Source: Halichoerus grypus (taxonomy: Eukaryota > Chordata > Mammalia > Carnivora > Phocidae). Taken from it: DNA of 64,000 bases. Shown piece by piece: positions 33,402-44,964 of the stretch. Where the stretch lies: assembly GCF_964656455.1 (NCBI RefSeq), contig NC_135718.1:149340762-149404761 (forward strand), written 5' to 3'. The notes below the pieces were generated by a model. That model worked only from the letters and a program-made list of their open reading frames with translations, ran no database searches and had not been told where the DNA came from. Every line of letters begins with the position of its first letter. The first letter of the stretch is position 1. The translations under genes and the position numbers were made by a program.

Positions 33402-33475
33402 AAGAGTAATCGTAATTATCTATAAGATGTGCCTACCACATAGTAGGTATTCAATGCTTGGCAACTGGTAGCCTC

Positions 33476-33910
33476 CTTCCTTTATTGTTCTATGAACAGA
33501 AATAAGACAGGAGACTGATCTTATGTCCTGGACTGGGCTGGCTCTTCACTGGAAACCCCAGTGGTGTAGCGTTTTAGGAAGCCTGGAGATCTCAGAGACT
33601 GGGGCAAGAGAAGATGGTAGAGAATTTTTTTTCCCAACAAAAAGGATCTCATGAGCTATTTGTCATCATCTGATTCTAAATCAGAGACACGGATCTGCTT
33701 TCCTCCTCCCCCCGGCAAGGAAAACAGGCACCAACATCCCCTGCATTTCTGTCTCAACTTTCCAGTCTGCCTCTGAAATCACATGGGACAGCGTGGTGAG
33801 CCACAGAACCGAGAGAAAACCCACCAGGTTTGGACGAGCCCTTCGGGTGAGGATGGGAAACGAGAGATTTACTCCTGAACAATTCCCAGGAGTAGAACGA
33901 GCACCTGCAA
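33476..33910. other. Unassigned sequence
   Basis: Nothing recognised. Confidence 0.4.
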
Positions 33911-33914
33911 TAAT

Positions 33915-34065
33915 TACAGGACAGACGTATTACAACCTCCATTTACATATGAAGAAACTGCAGTCTGGGAGACATGAGGTAAATTGCCAAGGTAGCACAG
34001 AGAACAAAGGCAGAGTCAGAATTCAAAGCCAGGTCTGCCCTACTCCAAAGCCCCAGCGTTGAACC
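33915..34065 (-). repeat. MIR relic
   Basis: Antisense MIR: 'tccatttacatatgaagaaa', 'gtaaattgccaaggtagcac' and 'gtcagaattcaaagccaggt'. Confidence 0.8.
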
Positions 34066-34439
34066 TCATCATCATGCGATTCTCCAGCTAGAAAGGAAAC
34101 CAGCCCTGGGGTTTGATGTATGAATAAAGTAGCAAAGCCAGCAGCTTCCTAGGGATGGTCTCACAAGAGAGACAAGTTATCTTTAACTGTAAGTTAATGA
34201 CTTTATTAGCCCAATATTGTACCTGAAATCAAAATCAAAATTCTTCAGAAAATCATCCCTACACTAGACACAAAAGTAAGAATGGTGGGACACCAAAGCC
34301 AAGATTTAACTACTTTGGGATTTATAGATTATTTATTTTATTTAATTAGTGTTTGATTAGATCAGTTATTAAGATGAATATGTTGTTTCGATTTATAGAT
34401 GACTATTTTGAATAATGGGTAAATAATGTAATATTAATT
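34066..34439. other. Unassigned AT-rich sequence
   Basis: 34330-34440 is AT-rich with no gene or repeat recognised. Confidence 0.4.
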
Positions 34440-35450
34440 TATCCAGTGGCATTTCTAGCTCCTAGTGCATATCAGGTGCTGCAAGTGCTACAGGTTAAGG
34501 AGACATGTCCCTTGGCCTCCAAGAAGGTGTATAATGTATATCATAAGATATAAGGGCTATAACCATATATGTATATGGGTTGGGGGGGTAATAAGATAGA
34601 CAAGAATAAGGTGCTAAAAGAAGGAGAAATGTGGCCAGTGGGGTGTTCAGGGAAGGCCTGAAGGAGTGAAGAGGCATCACCTAGCTGCCTCTTGAAATAT
34701 AAATAGGATTTTGTCAGCCTTGGAAGAGAGGGATGGCAGGTTCAGAGAGGCTACGGGCTTAATCTGGCATGGGAGATGCTTTAGAAGAGAGACAAGGGGC
34801 AAAGGGGCCGACCAGATCCTGACCTAGAATAACAACATCAGGAAGGGAAAAGAAAGAAATGGTAATGCAGAGAGAATTGAGGGTTGACCAGTGACTTGCT
34901 ACAGCAGGGAAGAAGGAAGGCGTCAGAGAAGTGTGGGTTTCCAACCTGCATGTGACCAGGAGCATGTCATTATTAACAAACCTGGGAAAACCAGAAGAGG
35001 AACTGGTACGTAAGGGAAGATGGTGAGTTTGGTTTTGAACATAAAGAATTGGGTTCCTTAAGGGGCGCATAGGTGGCTCAGTCTGTTAAGCGTCCGACTC
35101 TTGATTTCGGCCCAAGTCATGATCTCAGGGTTGTGGGATCGAGCCCCACGTCGGGCTCTGTGCTGGGCGTGGGGTCTGCTTGGGATACTCTCTCTCTCTC
35201 CCTCCACCCCTCCACCCCTTAAAAAAAAGAATTGGTTTTCTTAAGATGGAAACAGGTAAACACATGGAGCACAGAGGTAGAAATTAGGGTCTGGCATTCA
35301 AGAGAAGGTTCAGTTTTAGAGATACATATTTGAACATCAAATACATAAAAGCATAAGTGAAGTCTGAGGCAGATAAGATGATCTGAGAATAAGAGAAGAA
35401 AAATGAAGACAAAACCTTGGGGCCCATCCGCCTTGAGTGGGTGGAAGATG
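34440..35450 (-). repeat. Ancient LINE-like repeat, split by a SINE
   Basis: 'gtgttcagggaaggcctgaa', 'gatggtgagtttggttttga' and, after the SINE, 'ttagggtctggcattcaaga' resemble the same old L2-type repeat seen elsewhere in the window. Family and ends are tentative. Confidence 0.5.
35062..35225 (+). mobile_element. Older CAN SINE
   Basis: Sense copy beginning GGGGCGCATAGGTGGCTCAG. The tail is a plain A-run without (AAAT)n. A 19-bp direct repeat at 35043-35061 and 35226-35244 has two mismatches. Confidence 0.95.
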
Positions 35451-35925
35451 ACGAACATCTCCAGGTAAGAACCAGAACAACTCAAAAATAGTTTCTCCTC
35501 AGAAAACGTCAGAAGCCTCTGATCTAACCCGACTCCCTTACTTCACAGATGAAGAACACCCAGTCCAGATGGCTGACTGATTTATCTAAGGGCTCACATC
35601 TGCAAATCTGTAGCTAGATGGTTAAGTGACCTCTGGGAAATCGCACTAACTCGGCCTTGCGCGTGCACCAGATAACACGGCTGGATTCAGAGAGGCCTGA
35701 GAACAAACTGGAAACTTCTTTTTATCTCTGCTACATTAGTTCAGCCCTGGAACTGTGCCCAACCACATAATCAGCTCAGGGTTCAGACCACATCTTACTC
35801 ATCTTGTTGTCACTGCCCCTCTGCCCGCAACTTTCCCCACCATTGTCTCTGCCACCAGTGTTATTACAGAGTAGAAAAATCACAGATGATGTTCTTCTTC
35901 TGAATGTGCACATGATCATAGACTT
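35451..35925. other. Unassigned sequence
   Basis: 35520-35640 may hold an antisense MIR scrap ('ttacttcacagatgaagaac'). There is no gene. Confidence 0.35.
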
Positions 35926-36080
35926 CTGGAGTTGAAAGAACTTAAGGCTTCATCTAGTATTAGTGTAACCTCTGGGGAAACGGACCCAGGGCAGTCCAGT
36001 GACCAGATAACCGGTTAGTAGTAGAACTCAGACCAAAATTCCAGTCTCCTGTTTCTCTCCATTTCACCACCAACCTTTAG
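35925..36080 (-). repeat. Ancient MIR-like SINE
   Basis: 'tagacttctggagttgaaag' and 'gggcagtccagtgaccagat' fit a diverged antisense MIR-group element. Confidence 0.5.
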
Positions 36081-36100
36081 TGCAAGAGACTTATTCTTAA

Positions 36101-36288
36101 AGATTTATTTGTTTATTTGAGGGAGAGGGAGAGAGAACATGAATGGGGGGAGGGGCAGAGGGCGAGAGAGAGAATCTTAAGCAGACTCTGGGCTGAGCAC
36201 AGAGCCCAAACCCAGGACCCTGAGATCATGGCCTGAGCCAAAACCAAGAGTCTGATGCTTAACCAACTGAGCCACCCGCAAGGTGCCC
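36101..36288 (-). mobile_element. CAN SINE
   Basis: Antisense copy with a perfect 20-bp direct repeat TGCAAGAGACTTATTCTTAA at 36081-36100 and 36289-36308. The left copy ends directly at the SINE tail. Confidence 0.97.
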
Positions 36289-36308
36289 TGCAAGAGACTT
36301 ATTCTTAA

Positions 36309-37025
36309 GGCAAACTCTCTAGTCTCTAATTTCTCCAAATGTATGCTATGAAGCCCTCTCCCCTTAAGACGTTTCTTGAAAAAAAGAACTCCATGGTCCA
36401 AAACATTTGTGGAGTGCTATAAGTTACCCCTGTCTTGGACAGCCGAAATACTTATTACCATATTAAAGACCTTGGCAAGTCCTGCAGGAAAGAAACCTGG
36501 GTCATTCTCTAAGAATATTTCCCAAACTTGTTTGACCACAGAACTCTGGCCCTTGCCCGTGCCCCTGCTGTTGTCTATTTAAAAACCCACAGGTCTCTGA
36601 GGATTGTACTTTGCGAGACACCACCTTTGTCTGATTAGCAAGATTTCCCTGGTAGGTCCCACGCAGAAGTGTCAGGACTGAGGGGTCCTCAGTGTGGGAA
36701 CCAGGCGGGGAAGAGACAGCCTGCAGAGAAGGAGAGAGAAATGGCAAACCGTCCCAGAATCTTCTGAGCCATCTGTTCTGCCAACAACAAAGGGTGAAAC
36801 AGCTATGTGAGAAATTCTGACTTGGGGTCCTGGTCAGGAGCATAAGACGCTGGTTTCCAGCAAAGAGTTCTTGTGGGGAAATGGGGTCTTTGGGTGCACA
36901 TCACCAGCCTGCGAGCTTCCCTGGGCTTCGGCACCATTTCCAGCAGTGCTTTCTCCTCGTGTCCTTTGAGTATCTTCCACAGCCGCTTGGGCTTTTCCTT
37001 GCTCACTCTACCAACCTGGTCCAAA
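36309..37025. other. Unassigned sequence
   Basis: No repeat or gene recognised. Confidence 0.4.
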
Positions 37026-37029
37026 CCCA

Positions 37030-37600
37030 ACCACATCTGGATGACCGAGAGCAGCCTTCTAATGAGTCTCCTGACTCAATCCCTTCTCCCCTCCCACGGA
37101 CCTTACAGGCTACAGTCACATTAGTTTTCTTAAAACAGTACTTTACCTGCTTCAAAATAAAAAAAGAATGTTCCAAACTCCACAACATCCGAAGCTCCCC
37201 TTAATGTAAGAAAACACATCTAGGCAATGGTATTTCTCTGTGCTCCCCGGTACAAATTTCTACCGCCCCAGGCGCACATCCTCTCTGTTAACTGAACCAG
37301 CCATAAGCAGTCTGACTGCCAAGGCTCCCCTCTGCCTTCTCTTTGCTTCCTGCCTCTCGGATTCTAGCCAGTCTCATGCAACTCCCAGCTCCAGGGGCCC
37401 CGCTGTACCAGCACTTCCATGAGCTCTCGCACTTGAAGACACTGAGCCCCTAGCCCCGCACGCACTCATGTGGCTTTACTGTTTCCTGAATTTTTTGATG
37501 GGTCATAAATCCAGGAAGAAAAAAGACCATGCCTTATTACATTCAAGGCACTTAGTAAGCATTCAGAAACCCTCTTGCTGAATAACGGAATTAATCCACA
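37030..37600 (+). repeat. L2 relic
   Basis: Sense L2 3' region: 'tgacactttacctgcttcaa'-type text, 'gcatccaactgc'-like blocks degraded, 'gcttcctgcctctcggattc', and the 3' end 'aggcacttagtaagcattca' at 37547-37566 followed by 'ttgctgaataacgg'. It covers roughly 570 bp with degeneration. Confidence 0.65.
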
Positions 37601-38084
37601 TTGACCTCAGAACTATATGTTAAGCAGAAAACTTCTCATCTATAAAACACTAGGGAAACTGACCTCTTCCTGGGCCTCCCAGGCATCCAAATTTTTCTAG
37701 TTCAGTTGATCTCGGTTTTATTAAAAGGGAGGAAGACAGATTCTATCCCGTGCTAAAGGACCCGGCAAGGTTTTGTTCTTTTTCTGGAAGACAGAGCTGT
37801 GCTTTCTGCCACCTTCTCGAAGGCTTCTTGCCACGTGTGGGCCCTGGGGGAGAGTCTAGCCTGAGTATATTACGTGATATTTAACCATGTATCTCTACAT
37901 TTTTCCAAAGGTCTGGCCAAAAGAGTGCTCTTCTCAAGAATATATTCTCTATTGATAATTGTTTCTTCATTCATTCTCTGAATTATTCAACGAACATTTA
38001 GTGAGCAAGTCCTGGGGATGCAGAGGTGGTTAGAAGACAAGCACAGGCAGCCGCGGTCAGATACGCTTTCACTCAAAGGGCATC
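37601..38084. other. Unassigned, with a short L2 scrap
   Basis: 37970-38055 ('attattcaacgaacatttag', 'tcctggggatgcagaggtgg') is antisense L2. The remainder is unassigned. Confidence 0.45.
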
Positions 38085-38272
38085 AGAGGAGCACTGGCCA
38101 TAAAGTCACCTGGGGGAGGCTGCTCAGAAGACAGATGCAGGGTCCCTGGACGCTGCGCAGAAAATGTCTGAATTCAGTTAAGCCTGTGGTGGAGCCTGGG
38201 ATCTGCACTTTTAAAAATCCCTCCAGGTGATTCTGACGTATACACAGGTTAGAGACCCACTGGCCAGTGAAA
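38085..38272 (+). mobile_element. MER5A-like hAT element
   Basis: 'taaagtcacctgggggaggc', 'atctgcacttttaaaaatcc' and 'ctccaggtgattctgacgta' show the near-palindromic MER5A layout, with the complementary ends 'cactggcc' and 'ccactggcc' close to the borders. Confidence 0.78.
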
Positions 38273-38374
38273 AAGACAGGCTTTTAAGGAGATTGTTATA
38301 AAACAGTGGTGCCTGCTTCCAGGGTAAGGGAAGTTCCCGATACAGAATGGAAGTTCACATACGGAAAGCAACAA

Positions 38375-38565
38375 AGCAGTGGGGAAAAGTCAGGTGTGAT
38401 GATAAGGGAGACCTTCGTGCAAACCGCTGTGTGATTCGTGCCACATGTCCGCCTACATAAAATAAGAAAAACACCCACCTCACACAACTCTCACAAGCCT
38501 TCAGTGAGATGATGTAGAGAAAGGGCTTCACCCAAATCTTGGTACACAATAAACACATCACTCTG
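38375..38565 (+). repeat. MIR relic
   Basis: Sense MIR: 'acacccacctcacacaactc' and 'tcagtgagatgatgtagaga', then 'cttggtacacaataaacaca'. Diverged. Confidence 0.6.
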
Positions 38566-38590
38566 AATTCATCATGATTGCTATTTTTAT

Positions 38591-38810
38591 TTATTTTTTT
38601 AAATGAATATCTTAATTTTTATTTTTTTTAAAGATTTTATTTATTTATTTGACAGAGAGAGACACAGGGAGAGAGGGAACCAAGCAGGGGAAGTGGGAGA
38701 AGCAGGCCTCCCGCGGAGCAGGGAGCCCAACGCAGGGCTCAATCCCAGGACCCTGAGATCATGACCTGAGCCGAAGGCAGACGCTTAACTGACTGAGCCA
38801 CCAGGCGCCC
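38591..38810 (-). mobile_element. Young-type CAN SINE, antisense, long A-rich tail
   Basis: Antisense copy preceded by about 40 bp of T-rich tail sequence. The direct repeat CATGATTGCTATTTTTA / CATGATTGTTATTTTTA lies at 38573-38589 and 38811-38827, with one mismatch. Confidence 0.95.
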
Positions 38811-38827
38811 CATGATTGTTATTTTTA

Positions 38828-39419
38828 ATTACAAAAACACTTAAAAGAGAGTGGGGAGATCAGAAAGTCTTTCCCGAGAAACAATGGAGTCTGAATTTAG
38901 TTTAAAAGCAGTGTCCCCAAGTGTAATTGTATTCTTGCCGCCCACAAAATTTCTAGATTTTTTAAAATTTTATATCTACGATTCTATAGTTTGAAACTCT
39001 TAATACGGGTGGGAACCAAGTACAGTCGTGCAATTTCAGTGCCTGTCTTTCCACTCGTGTTCACAACTGTCCAAAAGCCAAATGAGAGCCAGATCAAGTC
39101 AAGAGCCAATCTACAAACAGGACACGGTGGGAGAGCTGAGTCATCGTTGGCACGGGGCAGCTCAATCGGCTTGCCACAGACGTCAGCTCATGCTGTGAGC
39201 AGATGCGGGATGTGGACTCTGACTTCTCACATACCAACACCTACCGGTTTATAAGCAGAAACCCAAGGCATAAATACACAAGGCAGAATGGTTCTGTCTC
39301 TAATTCTATTAGTAATTGTGTGAGATACTCTTTTGTAGCAATTTCAATATCACCACCAGGCTAATCTTACCTTTTCAAGTGAATAGACAATTTAACAAAT
39401 TATCAAATGATACCTCATT
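38828..39419. other. Unassigned sequence
   Basis: Nothing recognised. Confidence 0.4.
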
Positions 39420-39433
39420 AAAACTGACATTTG

Positions 39434-39635
39434 GGGGCACCTGGTTGGCTCAGTCAGTTGAGTGTCGGACTCTTGATTTCGGCTCAGGTCGTGATCTCAG
39501 GATTGTGAGATGGAGCCCACATCAGGCTCTGCGCTCAGCGTGGAGTCTGCTTGTCCCTCTCTCTCTGCTCCACCCCCCACCCTTGCACGCACTCTCTCTC
39601 TCTCTCTGTCTCTCTCTCAAATAAATAATTAAATA
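39434..39635 (+). mobile_element. Older CAN SINE
   Basis: Sense copy (GGGGGCACCTGGTTGGCTCAG-type head, GACTCTTGATTTCGGCTCAG). The direct repeat AAAACTGACATTTG / AAAACTGCCATTTG lies at 39420-39433 and 39636-39649. Confidence 0.96.
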
Positions 39636-39649
39636 AAAACTGCCATTTG

Positions 39650-40592
39650 ACCATTTCCTACTTGCAGAGTTTGGTTAAATATGAGATTTGATTTTCCTGA
39701 ACTTATAAACCCTTGAGGCTATTATTAACAATTTGCTTAACATACTTACACCAATGGGCATTTTTTGCATGCATATTAATTACATTTAAATAACAACCCA
39801 GATTAAACATAGACTAGGCCCTGAGGCCACACGGTTCCACTCTATCTTTACTCTCCACACTAGTGGTTAGTTTCAACTGACCACATCATTTGACACAGTA
39901 AAAGAATGTTTTTAATTTATTTTATCGAGTTTAAAGTTATGTTTGTTTTATGTTTATACATATTTTAACAACATCTAAATAATCAATTACTCTGAGGAGA
40001 TGGAAAAAATTTTCCTATAAAATACGTCTATATATTGTTCAGTTTTGAGTAACATCAAATTGGATAATTGCAAGGGAAGATGTTTAGAGAGCTGAGTCTA
40101 TCCCATCAGCACCTGCCTCCCATGAAAAGCCTGTTCCTGCATTTTCACCAAGGATAAGCAGCAGAGACTCCGCTCCTTCAGAAACCCATGACCAAAGCCA
40201 CTCCTGCAGAATGTCTGTTCCATACAGCCTTCGTACCATTTCATTAACTTCCCAAAGCTCCCTACATCAGCATCAGCAAAGCTACTACCCAGGGGGTGGG
40301 GGGCTGGCCAAGAGAATATCTTCTTTGAATATGGAACACTACTCACCTCACACTTGAAGCCACTTGCCTGGTCCTAAGAGTCATGGCTAGCTGCGGGGCT
40401 GGGAATTGCTGAGCTCTGATCAAAGCAAAGGACGTGGATTTAGGCATCCCCGTGCTTTCTCACCCCTGTCATCTAACCTTCATTTCTTCAGAAGAAAGTG
40501 TTTTAAGACCCCATGATCAGTGGGGTACATGTTCTTCCCTAATGCTTGTTGCCCGATCACTCAGTAGGAACCTCATTACATAGGGATGGATT
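39650..40592. other. Unassigned sequence
   Basis: AT-rich to 40080, then average composition. No repeat or gene recognised. Confidence 0.4.
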
Positions 40593-40604
40593 TGAATGTA
40601 TTTT

Positions 40605-40813
40605 GGGGTTTTGTTGTTGTTTTTAAGATTATTTATTTATTTATTTATTTGAGAGAGAGAGAGAACGCACAAGCAGGGGGAGCGGCAGAGGGAGAGGGAG
40701 AAGCAGACTCCCCGCTGAGCAGGGAGCCTGATACGGGATTTGATACCAGGACCCCAAGATCATGACCTGAGCCAAAGGCAGCCACTTAACCAACTGAGCC
40801 ATCCAGGCGCCCC
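40605..40813 (-). mobile_element. CAN SINE
   Basis: Antisense copy. The direct repeat TGAATGTATTTT lies at 40593-40604 and 40814-40825. Confidence 0.96.
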
Positions 40814-40825
40814 TGAATGTATTTT

Positions 40826-42069
40826 TGAATAGCATCATAGTACTTCTCCAATGGCTCTGAGGAACTGTGGCTGAGTAAATTTGGGAACGAATCGGGGATA
40901 ACAGTTATGGCTTATGCTCCTACAAAGGGCTGGATTAAGAACCTTTAGAGGCTCCAAGCACTGAAGTCTTATAGCACCTTCCCCACTCCCACCCCGCCAA
41001 GTACTTTGTTATAAAAAACACTACTAAAATATAGCATGAAGTATAAGAACATTCAATAAAGTTTCTATTTTTTTATTACGACTTTTTCAATACTTCTTTG
41101 GAAAACCTAATATCAGCTTATTCTCAAGAGAAATTGGGAGGTACCCCGGCTCGTGCCTTAATCACCTTTGTGCAAAGCAACATCATGAGTGTATCTAGAC
41201 TCTTCACATGCACCATCTCCCTCAAAACCAGGACTCGTGTGTTACACACAGTCTGCAGATAACCAACGTGGGCCCATCTGTAAAGTGTCAAACTCTTTTT
41301 TTTCTATTTACCTCCCTAAGGACTTCACCAGACTTTTCCTTGCCCGGACCAACTCAAATGAGGACTTAGATCTTAAACACTGAAATCCTTTTCAAGATTC
41401 ATACTACTTGGGAAGCTGGGCCTGGAAATGAGACCGTCCGCCTATTTCAGTGCTCCTGTTATCTCCCAGATTATCTGCCCAAGGCCCAAAGCTCCCGGGG
41501 ATAGGATCACCCGGAAGTGCACAGTCATTACAAGTTTGCATGTGATTCATAGGATAACTTTAGACACTGAGTGTCTTTGAGTATCTATCGTAAGTGTTGG
41601 CAACTACATGATCAATTAGAAAATGAAAGTCAGGAGACTTGGGATCCTAGAGCTGGAACTTCCTATAGCTAAGCATACAGCACAGCAGAGGCCCCACTTT
41701 TTTCTGGAGAAAGTGGGGTGCCTGTGGACCTGGTTAGAGGGGCCGAAGTTAGCACCTTAAGTCATGAGAATTAGGGAGGCAAGTAAACATCAGAAAGTTG
41801 TGAAGAGATAATAGGAAGACCATCGATCACCTTCTATCCTGCAAAAACAAAGTTTATCACCAAAAGCACAGCAAAAAGATTAGAAAGTAACTTTTCACAC
41901 TCCTTTGAGGGACCCACATAAGTCTAGAATGTATATTCTAGCTTGATGTCCCTTTGGTAATGAATGGCTGAACAAAAGGTTTAAAATTTTTTTCACCTCA
42001 AAACATGGTAATAAGCAACAGTTAATTTGCTTTTTACAAGACACTAAATGTTCAAATGAGAATTTTTTA
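40826..42069. other. Unassigned sequence
   Basis: No confident repeat or gene over 1.2 kb. Confidence 0.4.
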
Positions 42070-42086
42070 ATAATTTTTTTAAATGA

Positions 42087-42287
42087 GGGGCGCCTGGGTG
42101 GCTCAGTCGTTAAGTGTCTGCCTTCAGCTCAGGTCATGATCCCAGGGTCCTGGGATCGAGCCCCACATTGGGCTCCCTGCTCCGCGGAAGACTGCTTCTC
42201 CCTCTCCCACTCTCCCTGCTTGTGTTCCCTCTCTCGCTGTCTCTCTCTCTGTGTCAAATAAATAAATAAAATCTTTAAAAAAAATAA
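42087..42287 (+). mobile_element. Young-type CAN SINE
   Basis: Sense copy with intact box A and box B-like segments and an (AAAT)n tail. It is flanked by AATAATTTTTT-type direct repeats (about 42070-42086 and 42288-42305) that differ by one base of T-run length and one substitution. Confidence 0.95.
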
Positions 42288-42305
42288 ATAATAATTTTTT
42301 ACAAT

Positions 42306-43340
42306 GAAAGGGGTTTCAGAGAAGACTGAGCACTACTGTGGGAGGGGAAGGTGAAAGGTGAGCACTTCTATTCCCAGAGGTCTGAGCAAACCCATGAAAG
42401 AAGAAGAAGCATGATCAGAAGAAAGACACTAGCTCTGCCCATTGTCAAGCCAGGAGAAGCCAAATCTGGTGCTGTATCCTGAAACGTGAATTGAGTCTCT
42501 GGGAATAACCATTCTCTACTTATTGCTTTTTAAAAAATTAGCCCTGTGTGCATTATATACCCAGGATACCAAGTGTTCACATGTGAGTTTATTCCTCCTC
42601 ATTTGTACTCACGAAGACATTAATTAGTTCCTTTCTTCAATTTTCACAGCTCATGAGAAGCAGGAACTGATCCCAGTACTTCTGATAGAAAGCCCAGTGC
42701 TTACACCATTTCTCCATAACCTGGCTCTCTGGACATACTACTGGTCTTACCAAATAACCAAGTAATAGAAATCTATTGAGCTCCTTTACATCCTCAAAGA
42801 CTGCAATAGATGAGGCTTCAATTACAACCCTCTAAGAATTTTCCCAGCAACAAATAACACTGTGATAGGCAAGTAATAAGATCTTAATAGAATATATATT
42901 GAGAGTTCAGCAAATACTTACGGATTATGCTACAAGGTGAGTTATAGAGATCACCTAAGACATGTTCCTTGCTAGATGATGTGATTGTGACCAAAAGAAC
43001 TAGGGATTCCAAGAAGTAAGATCTGAGTTGGCCAGAGGATCTGAAACTAAGCTTGGCCTTTAGAGAAGGGCAGCATTGAGCAAACGTGAGAGGACAGAGG
43101 AGGATATTCAGAGCACATGGGATTGGGTGAGAACTGCAGGGAGACTGTAGTGATTGAAGACTTAGCTATAAAAGTGAAAAATGGGGGAGTGGGTGCTGGT
43201 ATGGATAGTGATTAACATAATTGAACTAGAAGATAGGGAAATTTCATATTGCTTTTTATAGAGGAGAAAATTGAAATGCAGATAGGTTTAAAATATACTT
43301 GCACAAAGTCCAACTGCTAATAGGTGGCAGTTAAAATTAA
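42306..43340. repeat. Diverged MIR/L2 remnants
   Basis: About 42590-42715 is antisense MIR-like. About 42890-43110 is L2-like antisense ('gcaaatacttacggattatg'). About 43245-43330 is an antisense MIR scrap ('gaggagaaaattgaaatgca'). No gene is seen. Confidence 0.5.
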
Positions 43341-43344
43341 AAAT

Positions 43345-44251
43345 TCAACACCCAAAAAATGAGTAATCCAATTTAAAAATGGGCAGAAGATATGAATAGA
43401 CCTTTTTCCAAAGAAGACATGCAGATGGCCAACAGACACAGGAAAAGATGCTCAACATCACCCATCATCAGGGAAATACAAATCAAAACCACAATGAGGT
43501 ATCACCTCATGCCTGTCAGAATGGCTAAAATCAACAACACAAGAAACAAGTGTTGGCAAGGGTGGGGAAAAGGAAACCCTTGTGCACTGTTGGTGTGAAC
43601 GCTAACTGATGCAGTCACTCTGGAAAATAATATGGAGGTTCCTCAAAAAGTTAAAAATAGAACTACCCTACAACCCAGCAATTACACTACTAGGTATTTA
43701 CCCAAAGAATACAAAAATACTAATTCAAAGGGATACATGCACCCCGATGTTTATAGCAGCACTATCTACAATAGCCAAACTATTGAAACAGCCCAAATGT
43801 CCATCGATTGGTGAATGAATAAAGAAGAGGTGGTATATGGATACAATGGAATATTTCTTAGCTATGAAAAAGAATGAAATCTTGCCATCTACAATGACAT
43901 GGATGGAGCTAGAAAGTATAATGCTAAGTGAAATAAGTCAGTCAGAGAAAGACAAATACGTATGATTTCACTCGTATATAGAATTTAAGAAACAAAACAA
44001 ATAAGCAAAGGGGGGAAAAGAGAAGGAGAGAGAAAGACAAACCAAGACTCTTAACTCTAGAGAACACACTGCTGGTCACCAGAGGGGGCGGGGGTTGGGA
44101 GGGATGGGTGAAACAGGTGATGGAGATTAAGGAGAACCTGGGCTCTGATGAGCACCAGGTGATATATGGAAGTGTTGAATCACTCTATTGTACACCTGAA
44201 ACTAATATTACACAGTATGTTAACTGGAATTTAAAATAAAGACTTTTTTTT
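43345..44251 (+). mobile_element. 5'-truncated LINE-1: ORF2 C-terminus plus 3' UTR
   Basis: Sense LINE-1 3' end. Frame 43392-43598 encodes the ORF2 C-terminal block ([20 protein letters not shown], then [15 protein letters not shown]). The reading continues in another frame at 43609-43818 (WRFLKKLKIELPYNPAITLL), so there is a frameshift. The 3' UTR follows, with 'caggtgatatatggaagtgt' and 'acacctgaaactaatattac', a G-rich tract at 44084-44103 and a terminal A-rich tail. The stops and shift make it non-functional. Confidence 0.93.
44084..44103 (+). other. G-quadruplex motif in LINE-1 3' UTR
   Basis: GGGGGCGGGGGTTGGGAGGG has four G-runs and loops of 1-2 nt. G-rich tracts in LINE-1 3' UTRs are a known feature. 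Two other LINE-1 3' ends in this window carry comparable tracts. Confidence 0.85.
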
Positions 44252-44268
44252 AAAAAAGGCTTACTCTT

Positions 44269-44473
44269 GGGGCACCTGGGTGGCTCAGTTAGTTAAGCAT
44301 CTGCCTCCGGCTCAGGTCATGATCCTAGGGTCCTGGGATCAAGCCCCACATCGGGCTCCCTGCTCATCGGAGAGTCTGCTTTTCCCTCTGCCCCTTCCCT
44401 CCCCCCGCTCGTGTGCTCACTCTCTCTCACTCTCTCTCAAATAAATAAATAAAATCTTTAAAAAAAAAAAAAA
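44269..44473 (+). mobile_element. CAN SINE, outer layer of a three-element nest
   Basis: Sense copy placed at the A tail of the LINE-1. Its direct repeat is AAAAAAGGCTTACTCTT at 44252-44268, with the right copy (one mismatch) displaced to 44948-44964 by later insertions. Confidence 0.95.
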
Positions 44474-44476
44474 GCT

Positions 44477-44663
44477 GGGGCGCCTGGGTGGCTCAGTCGT
44501 TAAGCGGCTGCCTTCAGCTCAGGTCATGATCCCGGGGTCCTGGGATCGAGCCCCTCATCGGGCTCCCTGCCCCGCAGGAAGCCTGCTTCTCCCTCTCCCA
44601 TTCCCCCTGCTTGTGTTCCCTCTCTCGCTGTGTCTCTCTCTGTCAAATAAATAAATAAAATCT
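44477..44663 (+). mobile_element. Young-type CAN SINE, middle layer
   Basis: Sense copy inserted in the right target copy of the previous SINE. Its own direct repeat AAAAAAAAAGCT lies at 44465-44476 and, displaced, at 44946-44957. Confidence 0.92.
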
Positions 44664-44930
44664 TTTTTTTTTGTAGTTTTTAATTTTATTATATTATGTT
44701 AGTCACCATACAATACATCATTAGTTTTTGATGTAGTGATCCACGATCCATTGTTTTCGTATAACACCCAGTGCTCCATGCAGTACGTGCCCTCCTTAAT
44801 ACCCATCACCGGGCTAACCAATCCCCCCTCCCCCCTCCCCTCTAGAACCCTGTTTGTTTCTCAGGTCCATAGTCTCTCATGGTTCATCTCTCCCTCCAAT
44901 TCCCCCCCCCATTTTTCCCTTCCTTCTCCT
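44664..44930 (-). mobile_element. LINE-1 3' end fragment, inner layer
   Basis: Antisense 3' UTR fragment starting with poly-T, then 'ttattatattatgttagtca', 'aacacccagtgctccatgca', 'ctccttaatacccatcaccg'. It sits in the A-rich tail of the middle SINE. The direct repeat AATAAATAAAATCTTT / AATAAATAAATCTTT lies at 44650-44665 and 44931-44945. It contains C-runs at 44823-44840 (minus-strand G-rich). Confidence 0.92.
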
Positions 44931-44964
44931 AATAAATAAATCTTTAAAAAAAAAGCTTACTCTT

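Larger units (their letters stand above)
32855..33475 (+). repeat. MIR relic split by two successive SINEs
   Basis: Left: 'ctactagctatataatcttc', 'cttgtaaaatggaagtaatg', 'tacctatctcatgcagttat'. Right: 'ataagatgtgcctaccacat' and 'agtaggtattcaatgcttgg'. Removing both SINEs and the extra target copies restores one MIR. Confidence 0.85.
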
